DNA from: Spirosoma terrae
Lineage (GTDB): Bacteria > Bacteroidota > Bacteroidia > Cytophagales > Spirosomataceae
Reading direction: 5' to 3'
Assembly (NCBI RefSeq): GCF_010435915.1
Contig: NZ_JAAFZH010000010.1
Location: forward strand, 124,001 to 188,000
Length of the DNA: 64,000 bases
In this document: in pieces, positions 43,288 through 53,520 of the stretch
Layout of the letters: every line of letters begins with the position of its first letter
Numbering within the stretch: position 1 is the first letter of the stretch
Notes under the pieces: generated by a model
Told to the model about the DNA's origin: nothing
What the model saw: the letters and a program-made list of their open reading frames with translations, nothing else
Database searches by the model: none
Made by a program: the position numbers and the translations under genes

Positions 43288-46026
43288 TTAACGGGTTACG
43301 GTTTGGATGGTCACCGGCCCTAACAATCCTGATTCAATCAGCGGCAACTGCCCCCACGGAACCAGATTTTTATTGGCTTTGGTGATGTTGGTTTTGGTAA
43401 ATTTCTCGCCCGTAATGGCATCGCCCGTCAACCGATTCGACCACGTATTGGCCACCTCTACTTTTACTACGTTGCTCCCCGATTTCACTACGTCCGTAAT
43501 GTCCACCCGATACGGGGGCGTCCACACAACGCCCAGCGATTTACCGTTCAGCCACACCTCGCCCAGTTTCGACACCTGCCCCAAATCCAGATATAGACGA
43601 CCGCTTTTGGCCGCTGTAGGCTTGTAATCAAACGTCTTCTGATACGTAGCAATGCCCGAGAAATACTTGATCCCCACCTGTTCTGACTGCGTCCACGACA
43701 TCAGTTTGGGGAACGTAGCGGATTCAGGAGCCCCCCAGCCTTTGGGGAAATTGAGTTGCCACGAGCCATCCAGCGTCTGTACCGTTTTACTCTGTTCCGC
43801 ACTCGCCAAACCATCACTACCAATGTTACCAGAAATCGCTCCGGTCTCTTTACCAAACACCACAAAATAGGCGCCGTTGGGCGGCAGCGTAACCGTCAGG
43901 CTGGTACGTCCGCTGTTAGAGGATGACGTAGCAATGGGCACGACGTTACCCGTCACCGGATTCCAGATTTCTGGCTTCTTGCCCAACTGCCGGAAGGTGC
44001 AGGTTTTCGTAATCCACTGATTCGTCGTGTTACGTACCAGATAGAAATCCAGCCCATTTCGTTGATAATGAATGTAATCGATGGGCGTATGACGCTGGTC
44101 AGCTTTCTGATCGGCATAGCTAAAGTCCGGCGCTACGTTCATCGCTTTCAAGGCATCAATAGGTTTAGCCGATGGCTCCACCAGACGGGCTCCTTTCTTC
44201 GCCAGTTGGTTTAGCTTACTACGTACCTCGGCCGGAATTCGTCCTTCGGTACCGATGTTCAGTACGCTGTACGTTCCAACGCCCGGCAATACCCATTTAC
44301 CATTCTCGACCATCAAATCACGTAGCAAGACCTCCGTATTAACAATCTCATAATCATAGCCCGGTCCCACAGCGAAGCGCGTATTTTTTGGGGGAACCAG
44401 ATTCGGCACGTTGTCGCCGTAGTAGTGCAGCACATCGGCCACGAACTGAGTCTTTTGCAGAATGTAGGAGATGCGTCCCAGGTAATCGTTGAAGGGTTTA
44501 CTTTTGGTCCACCAGCCGTTGCGATCGTTGTAATGGGTACCCGCGAAATACGCCAGACCGGGATAGCCCATCTGAGACGGATTATGCGTAAATCCGTGGA
44601 TCACCAGCCGGTTCATCCCTTCGCAAAACGACCGGTCGGCCAGCGATTTCAGATCGCCCGGACCTTCCTGCCAGTCCCAGTAACTGGTAAACGATTCTTC
44701 TTCAACGATGCCGCGTTTGTAAATGTGCGAGGCAGCGGCAATCTCCTTCACCAGATAAATCATATCGACCAGACTGTCTTTATCATTCTCCATGAAGAAT
44801 GTCCGGTTATACCAGAACTCGCCACGCGGTACGTCGATAGCACCCAGCGCTTTCAGACTCTCGACCGGAATATGATGCAAATGTCCCGGCCCACCCGATT
44901 CCGAAATAATTTGCAGCCCGTGCTGATTACAGATCTCCTTCGACTTGCGGTAGTGGTTGTTGATCATCAGCTCGGAAAACGTCTTGTTGAAGTCGAACTG
45001 AAACGCCTGCGCAAGCTCTGGTTTATACCAGTTTTTATTGAAAACGGCGGGCAGAAACTTATACAGATCGTAACCGTGCAGTTTTCTGAACGTAGCGGGT
45101 AGCGTTGGCGTCCACGTAAACTCCTTGGCTTCGTAGCTGGCCAGATAGAGGTTTTTTAACGGACTTTTTTTGAAATCGCCGAGGAGCGGTTTCAGCTTGT
45201 CGATGAAATACATGACGTGCATCCGCGTGGCCGTCGAGTCAAAATGGTCGATAATTGGGCCGACGGAATGGGGCGTTGGCCGTATCAACTGCTCGCCTGA
45301 ATTGGAGCAGATGTAGCGGTACACATCCCATTCACCCGCCGGAGCTTTCCAATTTAGTTGCTCGGTTTTCGGATCGAAAAAGGCTGATACGTTAATAATT
45401 TTCGCGGTATCCAACTGCGTTTGCTGCCCCGCCGGAAGCGCGATCACGGCAATTTCTTCGTGATAGGCTGGTTTTCCATCCGGGCCGTAAGCAATCGGAC
45501 GTTTGTTACCCTGTTTATCAGGTGTGATGGTCGGGAAAGGCAGTTTGGTGGCTTGTGAAGCATCGCCACGTACCGTTGTTTTCGAGAAATAAATGGTTTT
45601 GGCGGCATGTTTGGGCGTCACCCACGTACCGCCCGCATTCCAGCTACTGGCCAGATTCAGACCCACTTCCAGCCCCAGTTTACCGGCCTCTTTGATGGCC
45701 ATGTGGATCGTTTTAACGGACTCATCGCCCATGAACGCCGGACCCGCCGGAATCACCTGATTCAAATCGCTGGCAGGCGGTAATCCAATCTCAAAAATAT
45801 CGACACCACCCAAACCCACGTTCTTGATGGCCTGCAATTCTTCTTTCAGCCGAAGCGTGTCGACGTAGCCGTTGAGCCACCACCAATACACTTTCGGTCG
45901 GGCGTGCGTTGGCGGATTTTTGAAGCCTTGTTTTAACGTAGCGTAGTTGATTGGCTCAACCTGCGGAACTGAAGACGCCATAGCAATCACCAGACCCAGC
46001 CCTGATAGCAAGGAAATGAGTTTCAT
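43288..46026 (-). CDS. GH106-like alpha-L-rhamnosidase (copy 2)
   Basis: 912 residues, secreted (signal ending about ASSVPQ). It aligns throughout with the 937-residue neighbour: FKNPPTHARPKVYWWWLNGYVD, GLGGVDIFEIGLPP, LEVGLNLASSWNAGGTW, YLASYEAKEFTWTPTLPATF, GIVEEESFTSYWDWQEGP and MNRLVIHGFTHNP. The same C-terminal jelly-roll ends the protein. The pair is separated by 9 bases and is a tandem duplication that has diverged, which suggests two rhamnosyl linkages in one glycan. A 35-base-arm palindrome lies just upstream of its start. Confidence 0.87.
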   Translation of the reverse strand: MKLISLLSGLGLVIAMASSVPQVEPINYATLKQGFKNPPTHARPKVYWWWLNGYVDTLRLKEELQAIKNVGLGGVDIFEIGLPPASDLNQVIPAGPAFMGDESVKTIHMAIKEAGKLGLEVGLNLASSWNAGGTWVTPKHAAKTIYFSKTTVRGDASQATKLPFPTITPDKQGNKRPIAYGPDGKPAYHEEIAVIALPAGQQTQLDTAKIINVSAFFDPKTEQLNWKAPAGEWDVYRYICSNSGEQLIRPTPHSVGPIIDHFDSTATRMHVMYFIDKLKPLLGDFKKSPLKNLYLASYEAKEFTWTPTLPATFRKLHGYDLYKFLPAVFNKNWYKPELAQAFQFDFNKTFSELMINNHYRKSKEICNQHGLQIISESGGPGHLHHIPVESLKALGAIDVPRGEFWYNRTFFMENDKDSLVDMIYLVKEIAAASHIYKRGIVEEESFTSYWDWQEGPGDLKSLADRSFCEGMNRLVIHGFTHNPSQMGYPGLAYFAGTHYNDRNGWWTKSKPFNDYLGRISYILQKTQFVADVLHYYGDNVPNLVPPKNTRFAVGPGYDYEIVNTEVLLRDLMVENGKWVLPGVGTYSVLNIGTEGRIPAEVRSKLNQLAKKGARLVEPSAKPIDALKAMNVAPDFSYADQKADQRHTPIDYIHYQRNGLDFYLVRNTTNQWITKTCTFRQLGKKPEIWNPVTGNVVPIATSSSNSGRTSLTVTLPPNGAYFVVFGKETGAISGNIGSDGLASAEQSKTVQTLDGSWQLNFPKGWGAPESATFPKLMSWTQSEQVGIKYFSGIATYQKTFDYKPTAAKSGRLYLDLGQVSKLGEVWLNGKSLGVVWTPPYRVDITDVVKSGSNVVKVEVANTWSNRLTGDAITGEKFTKTNITKANKNLVPWGQLPLIESGLLGPVTIQTVTR

Positions 46027-46044
46027 AATAGAGAAAGGCTATTC

Positions 46045-46125
46045 CTGATGGAACGCAGATTTTTATGATACATATGATTGGCACTGATTAAATCATATGT
46101 ATCATAAAAATCCGCGTTCCATCAG
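46045..46125. repeat. Long palindromic repeat element (copy 1)
   Basis: Two 35-base arms (46045-46079 and 46091-46125) match as reverse complements at 34 of 35 positions around an 11-base loop. The arm contains GAACGCRGATTTTTATGAT. A related, more diverged element with the same GAACGCGGATTT core lies at 59777-59841, so this is a dispersed repeat family rather than only a terminator. It sits between the 846-residue gene and the GH106 gene in the same operon. Confidence 0.8.
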
Positions 46126-46137
46126 CTTAGAAATGAG

Positions 46138-48678
46138 TTACCAGAACACCACCAGATCGCCCGTTGCATTTTCGACAACGTAGTGATTGCCGAACTTTTT
46201 ATCGCCAGCTTTAAACACAGCCTGCGGCTTTTTCCCCCACGGATAGCCCGTGTTCGCGTACACGTTTAGCCCCTTTTCGGTAATGCCCTCGTCAGGATAG
46301 ATACGTACCGTAGCGTTTTTCAGGCCCGTCAATTTCACACATCGGTTTATGTGCTGAACACCCGACGTCATTTCCTGACACGAGATCATTCCCTCCTTCT
46401 GATCGACGAAGAAACGGCTCTCCCGATGCCAGGCTTTGGGCAGGTTGTAGACCGAGTAACCATCGGCCAGTTCGGTTTCGTAACCCGTCAGGATGGGTGC
46501 ACCCTGCGGCATTTTGAACCGATGCGTAATGGTGGTGTTGGGGCAATAGCCGGAGAAGAAAAAGCCGTTGCTACCCCGCGAAATAGTCAGTACCGGATTC
46601 TTGACCGACGGATTCCGCTTGTCTATTCGATAATCCAGCCCAAACTCGTTCAATACGTAACGCATCAGCAGCGGGCCGGTAAACAGTTCGTCGGGATTGT
46701 CGGGCGTAAGGAGTTTGCCGCCCGTAAATTTGCTGGAATTGGTGCCGCGTACATACGCTACTTTTCCGCCTTTCCACTCGGGTTTGCTACGTGTCCAGAC
46801 GACGTCGCGGCTGTTGCTGCCCTGCTTCATAGTCGCCAGTACGTTGGTCGATTTGTCGGCTTTGTCTTTCACCGACGTAGCAACGCCCCCACCCGAAAAC
46901 AAGGCCTGGTGCGTGATTTTAGTGGGATACGCTTTCGTCAGCCTGTCGAACGTAATACGCGAATTAACCTGAAAATCACCTTCCAACGCCGACCCATTCT
47001 GCAAATTGAGCAGGTTCAGAAACGCTTGTCCGGCATGATCGGCAGGACCGTAGACGAGCAGTTTACCACCGTTCTGTACGAAATCAATCAGTGATTTTTC
47101 GAGCGACGACCCGGCATCCGGTACAATGCTTACGAGAGTCGATTCATTGAAAAACGTTGGTTTAGACGTAACGACTTTCTGGAACGAGTTGGTCGAAATA
47201 ATCGTGTTCAGCGGGAAACCGTTGTTGATAGCCTGCCGAATGAGCCAGTCGCCGTAGTAGATTTCGGGCAATCGCTTTCCATCTTTATAAGCCCAGGTGT
47301 GGTATTCCTCAAACGGATATACCCAAACCAGCGGACCCGGAGCCGTCGGTGAATCGTAGCGCGCTTTCAGGATGTGGGGCGTCACCTCGTCGGGCACCTG
47401 AGCGGGCATTTCGCCATACGTATTGTCGGCGGTCAGGAAATTTAGGTGCGTCGGCAGTTTGATTTCGCCTTTGGCATTGATCCGCGACACCGCCATTGGC
47501 AGATAAATATCGTGCGGCTCCTGCCCGTACCGATCAAGCCAGGGGCTGTTTACCCACCAGGGATCGTGCGTGTAATACCGGAACAGATACCGCTCGTCGG
47601 GCAGCTCGGCCATCCGCGACATATAACCGACCATTTCCAATCCAAAATCACCATCGAGGGCGGCCCAGGGCGAGTTGGGCGGGGGCAGCATGTTGTATTT
47701 ACCGCCGTAAATCTGCTTCAGATCAACACCATCGCGGGCCAAGTCAGCCCCTGCCGAGAGGTTCGTACCGCGTGTCTGAATCTGAAAATCAGGGCATTCT
47801 TTGCGAAAACGATTCCAGAAATCAGCGATCAACTCCCGCGTATTCGCCAGTTTTTCGGCCGCAAACTCTTTCCCGTTGAAAATCGCGCCGGTCGATGACC
47901 AGCCTTCTACGCCAAAGCCAAATCCATTGCTGAGCCAGATGAAATCGTAGCCTATGTCGGTCAGGAAATGCTGACTCTGGCGACCCAGAAACGTACCAAA
48001 TGGCGTATTGGCCGGAATACCTTTCGGGAAGCCCGCATACGGCTGACTGTCGGCATTCAACGTAGCGTAGCAGCTCACCATCGTTTTGTGCCCCATCGCG
48101 TTACCGCCCAAAATTTCGGTGTGCTTCTTGTATTTAAAGTCCGACTTGGCAAACTCCGGCCCCGGATCGAACGTAGCGCCGACGCGGACAGGCTTTCCGG
48201 TTATGCGTTGCCCGGCTTCTTTCAATGCCTGCACAATGAATTTCAGATCGCCATAGTTGTACGCTGGCGGATTGTCCATGTACACCAGTGCGCGTTGGTG
48301 CAGCGACAAATCGGCCGGGCCGGAACCAACTTCGTGGTCGGTGTTCGGGTTGCCCATATACTTGGCCCATTCGAGCGGCTGGTTCATCTTGCCGGTATAA
48401 TCCAGAATCTCCGAACCGTCGGACGTCCACATCATGACAGACACCGTATCGGTATGACGTAGCAGCGATGCCCATTGGGTGAATAATTCTGTGGCTACCT
48501 GCTGAATATAGGCTTTGTCGTTCTTCTTAAATGGCTTGAGCGAAAGTTCGAGCGTTACGTTGTTGAAGTTTTTACCACGTAACGTCGAGTTGTCGAGGTT
48601 AGGCGTATCAATACTGGTTGTAAAGCCGAAGATGGCGATACTTAGAGCACTGACAAAACCGATGAGTTGCGTACGCAT
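46138..48678 (-). CDS. Secreted protein of unknown family, 846 residues
   Basis: 846 residues with an N-terminal signal-like hydrophobic stretch (LIGFVSALSIAIFGF). I do not recognise the family. The N-terminal half has TIM-barrel-like features (VTLELSLKPFKKNDKAY, VSVMMWTSDGSEILDY, FIWLSNGFGFGVEGW, ETVGATFDPGPE-type loops). The middle contains a trimerisation-like Rossmann segment (ENGGKLLVYGPADHAG resembles glutamine-amidotransferase-like folds of beta-galactosidases). The end is beta-rich. The position between a PVC-type oxidoreductase and two rhamnosidases suggests a glycan-active enzyme. Family and activity are open. Confidence 0.65.
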   Translation of the reverse strand: MRTQLIGFVSALSIAIFGFTTSIDTPNLDNSTLRGKNFNNVTLELSLKPFKKNDKAYIQQVATELFTQWASLLRHTDTVSVMMWTSDGSEILDYTGKMNQPLEWAKYMGNPNTDHEVGSGPADLSLHQRALVYMDNPPAYNYGDLKFIVQALKEAGQRITGKPVRVGATFDPGPEFAKSDFKYKKHTEILGGNAMGHKTMVSCYATLNADSQPYAGFPKGIPANTPFGTFLGRQSQHFLTDIGYDFIWLSNGFGFGVEGWSSTGAIFNGKEFAAEKLANTRELIADFWNRFRKECPDFQIQTRGTNLSAGADLARDGVDLKQIYGGKYNMLPPPNSPWAALDGDFGLEMVGYMSRMAELPDERYLFRYYTHDPWWVNSPWLDRYGQEPHDIYLPMAVSRINAKGEIKLPTHLNFLTADNTYGEMPAQVPDEVTPHILKARYDSPTAPGPLVWVYPFEEYHTWAYKDGKRLPEIYYGDWLIRQAINNGFPLNTIISTNSFQKVVTSKPTFFNESTLVSIVPDAGSSLEKSLIDFVQNGGKLLVYGPADHAGQAFLNLLNLQNGSALEGDFQVNSRITFDRLTKAYPTKITHQALFSGGGVATSVKDKADKSTNVLATMKQGSNSRDVVWTRSKPEWKGGKVAYVRGTNSSKFTGGKLLTPDNPDELFTGPLLMRYVLNEFGLDYRIDKRNPSVKNPVLTISRGSNGFFFSGYCPNTTITHRFKMPQGAPILTGYETELADGYSVYNLPKAWHRESRFFVDQKEGMISCQEMTSGVQHINRCVKLTGLKNATVRIYPDEGITEKGLNVYANTGYPWGKKPQAVFKAGDKKFGNHYVVENATGDLVVFW

Positions 48679-48778
48679 ACGTTGAAAAGTTTAGACAAAA
48701 AGCTTTCTGGCCTGCCGAAAACCGGAGCTTTCGGCAGGTAAATTGTATAGCAAAAAATGAGTTATTGATTAGTGATTT

Positions 48779-51700
48779 CTATCGTCCCATAGTGAGTCGA
48801 ATTTGAGCGGGCGACTGCTGTGCATCCTGAAGCTGAATAGCCAGTTGTCCGTCTTTAAACTGCGATCTGTCGATGGCCAGCGTAATGGTCTGCATACCCT
48901 GCGGCAGGTCGGCCAAAATACCTTTCGCATTCATTTTCAATGGTTTCTGCCCAGCCCAGGCTGTTACGCCAGCGGTTGAATTGAAATCCAGATCGACGTT
49001 TCCTTTGCTGACCACTTCCATGTCGAACCGAACAAAGCTGTAGCGTTTTCCCGGACTTACCTCCACAATCGGAAGCTCATCGACGGGCAATCCACCCGAC
49101 ACGTTGCTGTAGATCGGCATGGCGGGTAGTTTGCCGTTGTCTTTCGCTACGTAGCCCGCGTCCTGCGCCACTTTTTTAGCCAGTTCCTTACTATCCGAAA
49201 TCGTGTTCCAGCGCCGGACAAACCGGGTGGTTGGTACACGAAATTGCCCCGATTCGCCGATTTTCGACAGGAAACCAATCAGATTGACAAACTCCTGCTT
49301 ATCCAAACCAGCCGTTAAGCCGGGAGGCATCAGCGAACCAGGCGTTTTTTCAACGGTCGTAATCTGATTTTTCGGGATAGCGATTTCCGTACCCGATACG
49401 TCACGTACCACCAATTCCGACGTACCGTTGCTAACCAGATACGCCATCATTTCGGTGCCATCTTTTTTCACGATACGTTGCAACTCGTAGCCTTCTTTGA
49501 TCGACACCGTGGGGTACAGCACCGACCGAATGATGGTTTCGATGGGCGAACTAGTACCCAAACTGCTTAAATCCGGCCCGATACGTCCGCCCGCTCCGCC
49601 AATGGCGTGGCAAGTTTGACAAATCAATTCCTGCTTCCGAAATACTTTTTCGCCCAGCATCGGATCGGCCGATTGCCGAACCTGCGTAGCTAGCGACGTA
49701 ATTTCGTTATCGTTCAGTTGCTGCGGCATTCGCTCCATTGGCAACGTACCACCGGAGTTTTCGAGTGCTTTTTGCAGCGCTAATGTTTCGTCGGTTTTCT
49801 GCCGATTCCAGGGCATTCCCCGCACCATCAGTTGTCGGCCGGTTTTAGCAAATGACTCCGAAATCTTTTTGGCTGCTATGGCATCGGCCAACGCCTGCGT
49901 ACCATTTTTCGACGCAAAAAACGCCTGAAATAGCTCAGTAGCGTCGGTTTCAGCGGGCACCGTACGTAGCAAATCCGAGCCGATACGGGCCGCTTCCGTT
50001 GCATCTGCCGACACCAGTTGGGCCGTTGCCAGCATCCGCAAATCGGCTGGGTTTTTCGGACCGCTCATGTCGACCAGCAGCTTGCGCGTTTTGTCGGTAC
50101 CGATAGATGCCAGCGCGCTCAAGGCCGCTTTTTTGACGGGCTTTTCGCCTTGCCGAACCAACGTAACAAGTCGGTCGTTCAACTCTTCCATCTTCCACAA
50201 ACCCACCAGTCGAATCGCGTTGGTAGCCACTTCCTGATCGCTGCTACTCAAAAAATTATCAATACGGTTCAGGTCGTTCGATGGTTTCAGTTTCCGTTGA
50301 CGAGCGGCATCGGCCAGCGCACTCAACCGAGCAGCCGTTTGCTTATCCTGCGCGTTTTGAACGGTCATATCGAATACCGTATTCAGTTCAGCGACCTTGC
50401 CCCATTTCGCAATCGACGCCAGCACATCTTTCTGATATTCTTCGGGCACCTGCCCTTTCTGATAAAGTTGCGTCAACTGAGCAATGGCGTCGGCACTGCT
50501 CACCGATTTCAGCGCAAAAACGGTCTTTTTGCCGTCGCCCAAAAAGTTCGGTTCGCTTTTTAGCTTGCTGGCCCATTTCGGCTCCAGTTCGCGAACGGTT
50601 TCCCAGAGCGCAAAGTCCAGAAATTCATCCATCGGCTGATCGAGGGCTGTTAGTGCAGACTTAGCCGCTTCCGCCGAATTAACTTTCCGCAGAGCCACCA
50701 CTGCTTCCAGACGAACGCGTGGGTGCGGGTCCTGAACCGCTTTCGAAATCAACGCAGCTTCGTCCTTGATTTTTCCGTGCCACAACTGGAAGGCACGTAA
50801 CGCAGCGGCCCGCGCATTATGGTCTTTGGCATTGAGCAGCGAACGTAATACCGATTCATTGACGGCGTCGAGCGTTTGATACGTCCAAAGCCCTTCAAGC
50901 AATAAGTGTTCGTAATCAGCCGCGTTTTTGTCCAGATCACTCACCCATTTATCCAGCGCCGGAATAACCTCCTGCCAGGGCCGACGTTTCAGCGTTTGTT
51001 TGGCCTGCAAACGCGTCCAGTCTTCGGGCTGACGTAGTGCGTCGAGCAGTTCAGTAACGGATGCTTTTGCCAGATCTGGCTTTTTCACCAGTGGGCGGTT
51101 TTTCGCCACAATCCGCCAGATACGACCGTGCTGCTGGTCGCGACGTGGATCGTGGAAATCGACTTCGCCGTGCTGAATGATTGGGTTGTACCAGTCTGCT
51201 ACGTAGATAGCGCCATCGGGTCCCATCGAAATATCGACCGGGCGAAACGCTACGTGGTTGGTCCACAGCAGATCGTCCTGCTGTTTCGAGACAAAGCCAC
51301 TCCCCTGTTCTTCGAGCTTGAAACTATTGATGCGGTTGGCCCGGAAATCGTTAGTGATCAAGCGTTCCTGCCACGCATCCGGCATGTGTTTTCCGGTGAT
51401 AATGTCTAGTCCGCTGTGCTTGGGCTGGCCGGGATTCAGACCACGAAGAATGCGCTCAGCATTGGGTGCGGTTACGAACGTAGCACCGGGAAACGCGTAG
51501 TTAATTCCCTCGCCACCAGCACCATCGGTCAGGAACGAACTGCCCCAGCGCGAAAACTGCAAACCCCACGGATTAATCAGCCCTTTGGCGTAGACATCGA
51601 GTTCAAGTTCTTTAGGCCGTAACTGCCAGACACCACCGCCCTCCAGCCGTTTGATACCCGACGGTGTTTCGACGTGGCTGTAGATGTAAATCGACTGGTT

Positions 51701-52264
51701 GAAATACAGACTACCTTCTGGCCCCCACCGGAATGTGTGAATCAGGTGGTGCGTATCGGCAGTCCCAAAACCGCTTAGAATCCGGCGTTTTTTGTCGGCT
51801 TTTCCGTCGCCGTCCGTATCCGCGAAATGCAGAATTTCGGTCGAGTTTGCTACGTATACACCCCCATCGCCGGGCAAAATTCCCGTTGGCGTGAGCAGAC
51901 CTTCGGCAAAAATGGTCGACTTATCCGCCTTGCCGTCGCCGTTGGTATCTTCCAGTACAAAAATCTTATCGTTCGCCTGCTCGCCCGTTTTCAGGTGCGG
52001 ATAGGCCGTACTGCTCACCACCCACAACCGACCTTCGGCGTCCCAGTTCATCTGAATGGGTTTAGCCACCAGCGGTTCGGCGGCAAACAACGTCACTTCA
52101 AACCCGTCGGCAATCTTGAACGATTCGAGTTCTTTCTGCACGTCAGGATCGGGCACGTCGGCCTTTTTGTCCTGATTGACCAGTGCCGTTGTGAGAACGA
52201 GCGCCGGAACGATCAGACTTTTGCGAAGAAAGGATAAGCTTTTTTTGAAACGGATGCGTTGCAT
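48779..52264 (-). CDS. PVC-type dehydrogenase / HEAT repeat / cytochrome c fusion
   Basis: 1161 residues with a signal-like N-terminus. Residues about 40-390 form a beta-propeller of the membrane-bound dehydrogenase group (EVTLFAAEPLVAKPIQMNWD, EDTNGDGKADK, FADTDGDGKADKKRR, DISMGPDGAIYVADWYNP). Residues about 400-830 carry HEAT-like repeats (NARAAALRAFQLWHGK, RVRLEAVVALRKV). A haem c domain follows, CQTCH at 882-886 with GGRIGPDLSSLG, and a C-terminal beta domain to the end. Such proteins are common beside SusCD loci and probably oxidise a sugar and pass electrons to haem. The substrate is unknown. SGNH hydrolase precedes it by 9 bases. Confidence 0.87.
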   Translation of the reverse strand: MQRIRFKKSLSFLRKSLIVPALVLTTALVNQDKKADVPDPDVQKELESFKIADGFEVTLFAAEPLVAKPIQMNWDAEGRLWVVSSTAYPHLKTGEQANDKIFVLEDTNGDGKADKSTIFAEGLLTPTGILPGDGGVYVANSTEILHFADTDGDGKADKKRRILSGFGTADTHHLIHTFRWGPEGSLYFNQSIYIYSHVETPSGIKRLEGGGVWQLRPKELELDVYAKGLINPWGLQFSRWGSSFLTDGAGGEGINYAFPGATFVTAPNAERILRGLNPGQPKHSGLDIITGKHMPDAWQERLITNDFRANRINSFKLEEQGSGFVSKQQDDLLWTNHVAFRPVDISMGPDGAIYVADWYNPIIQHGEVDFHDPRRDQQHGRIWRIVAKNRPLVKKPDLAKASVTELLDALRQPEDWTRLQAKQTLKRRPWQEVIPALDKWVSDLDKNAADYEHLLLEGLWTYQTLDAVNESVLRSLLNAKDHNARAAALRAFQLWHGKIKDEAALISKAVQDPHPRVRLEAVVALRKVNSAEAAKSALTALDQPMDEFLDFALWETVRELEPKWASKLKSEPNFLGDGKKTVFALKSVSSADAIAQLTQLYQKGQVPEEYQKDVLASIAKWGKVAELNTVFDMTVQNAQDKQTAARLSALADAARQRKLKPSNDLNRIDNFLSSSDQEVATNAIRLVGLWKMEELNDRLVTLVRQGEKPVKKAALSALASIGTDKTRKLLVDMSGPKNPADLRMLATAQLVSADATEAARIGSDLLRTVPAETDATELFQAFFASKNGTQALADAIAAKKISESFAKTGRQLMVRGMPWNRQKTDETLALQKALENSGGTLPMERMPQQLNDNEITSLATQVRQSADPMLGEKVFRKQELICQTCHAIGGAGGRIGPDLSSLGTSSPIETIIRSVLYPTVSIKEGYELQRIVKKDGTEMMAYLVSNGTSELVVRDVSGTEIAIPKNQITTVEKTPGSLMPPGLTAGLDKQEFVNLIGFLSKIGESGQFRVPTTRFVRRWNTISDSKELAKKVAQDAGYVAKDNGKLPAMPIYSNVSGGLPVDELPIVEVSPGKRYSFVRFDMEVVSKGNVDLDFNSTAGVTAWAGQKPLKMNAKGILADLPQGMQTITLAIDRSQFKDGQLAIQLQDAQQSPAQIRLTMGR

Positions 52265-52273
52265 AACGGTGGG

Positions 52274-53494
52274 TTACTTTAGCTGGGTAAGTTGATACGT
52301 TGCGGCTTTGGGTTGGTTGGTGGCGGCAATCTGCCCTTCGAGCCACGTAATGATGTAGCTCTGTTCTTCCAGCCCTTTTTTATGACGCCCCTGTTCGTAG
52401 GAGCGAAAACCGATTATATAAGTCTGATTCAACGGGCGATACTGAAAGAAATGCAGTTCGTTCTTTTTCTGAATGAGTGTCTGCAATTCGGCCGACCGCG
52501 TAAACGAAGGCCCCTGCCGGAGCGTAACCCCGTAGGCCCATTGTTTGGCCGATGCAGTCACTACTTCGTCGTTATCGACGGTCAGCGTATAAAATCCCTT
52601 TTTCAAACCCGTTATCGTCAGTTTTCGACCGTTATCAACTGGTATGACTTTTCCATCCTGCTCCGGCGCTGTCAGCGGCAGATACGATTCATCGACTACG
52701 AAACTCACGTTGTCAACCGCTTTGTCAACGTTCAGCAACTTCGTCGGCGTGGCCGATTCAGCCGTCTTTTTTGCTACGTCGATGGTAATCCCGGCGTTAC
52801 GTGGTGACAATCCTAACCCTTTCTCCATCGCCGTAGCCAGGTAATAGTAACCCGTTCCGTTGAGGTGAATACCATCGTCGGTAATCACCGCCAGTTTAGC
52901 TGCTTCCTGAATCGGCTTAAACAGATCGACGTAGCGCTTTTTCCGTTCAGCCGCCGTTTGCGCAATAGCCGATGCGTAGGTCGCTAAAGCCGCGTTCCGT
53001 TGATTTACGTTGTCTGATATGGGCATTAACACCGGAATTGGCGAGACCAGCACCGTTTTAGCGCCCAGCGAATCAATCTTGTCCAGCAACCGGTTTAGCC
53101 CTTGTTTGAACCGACCCAATCCGGCTTCGCCATCCTGCGCTTCAACGCCACCATAGGCCAGAAAAACCACCGTTGGCCTGGCGTTGGCGATTTGCTGAAT
53201 GAGCAGCTCATATGGCGAAGGTGGCGTTGTTACGTAGCTACGCGCTTCGCCAAATACGTTATCGCCCGACCAGCCAATGTTGCGAAATGTTACGTTCCGA
53301 TTCGGGAAACGGGTGGTTAAGGCCAGTTCCAGATACCCGAACTGTACGTCATCTTCCATCAGCGAATTACCCAGGAAAATCAACCGATCACCCGATTTCA
53401 ACTCAAATGCTTCGGCATTCTGGCCCAGCGCCATTCTGCTTAATACACTCGTTAGCAAAAAGAAAAGTAAGCCTAATGTGGTCGGTTTTCGCAT
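52274..53494 (-). CDS. Secreted SGNH/GDSL hydrolase
   Basis: 406 residues with a signal peptide ending MALGQ. The SGNH blocks are LIFLGNSLMEDD (nucleophile serine), NIGWSGDNVFG, FLAYGGVEAQDG and DDGIHLNGTGYY. The asparagine of block III is not obvious. A C-terminal beta domain from about residue 290 may bind carbohydrate. The arrangement just before a PVC-type cytochrome protein is frequent in Bacteroidota and Planctomycetota. It is likely an O-acetyl or acyl esterase acting on the glycan served by this locus. Confidence 0.82.
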   Translation of the reverse strand: MRKPTTLGLLFFLLTSVLSRMALGQNAEAFELKSGDRLIFLGNSLMEDDVQFGYLELALTTRFPNRNVTFRNIGWSGDNVFGEARSYVTTPPSPYELLIQQIANARPTVVFLAYGGVEAQDGEAGLGRFKQGLNRLLDKIDSLGAKTVLVSPIPVLMPISDNVNQRNAALATYASAIAQTAAERKKRYVDLFKPIQEAAKLAVITDDGIHLNGTGYYYLATAMEKGLGLSPRNAGITIDVAKKTAESATPTKLLNVDKAVDNVSFVVDESYLPLTAPEQDGKVIPVDNGRKLTITGLKKGFYTLTVDNDEVVTASAKQWAYGVTLRQGPSFTRSAELQTLIQKKNELHFFQYRPLNQTYIIGFRSYEQGRHKKGLEEQSYIITWLEGQIAATNQPKAATYQLTQLK

Positions 53495-53520
53495 GGGTAA
53501 TTCGCTTGTGTGCTGTTGGT

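Noticed and set aside
44425..45102. 225-codon plus-strand frame inside the second GH106-like gene
   Set aside because: It is antisense to a well-supported enzyme and rich in His, Arg and Val as expected of a shadow frame.
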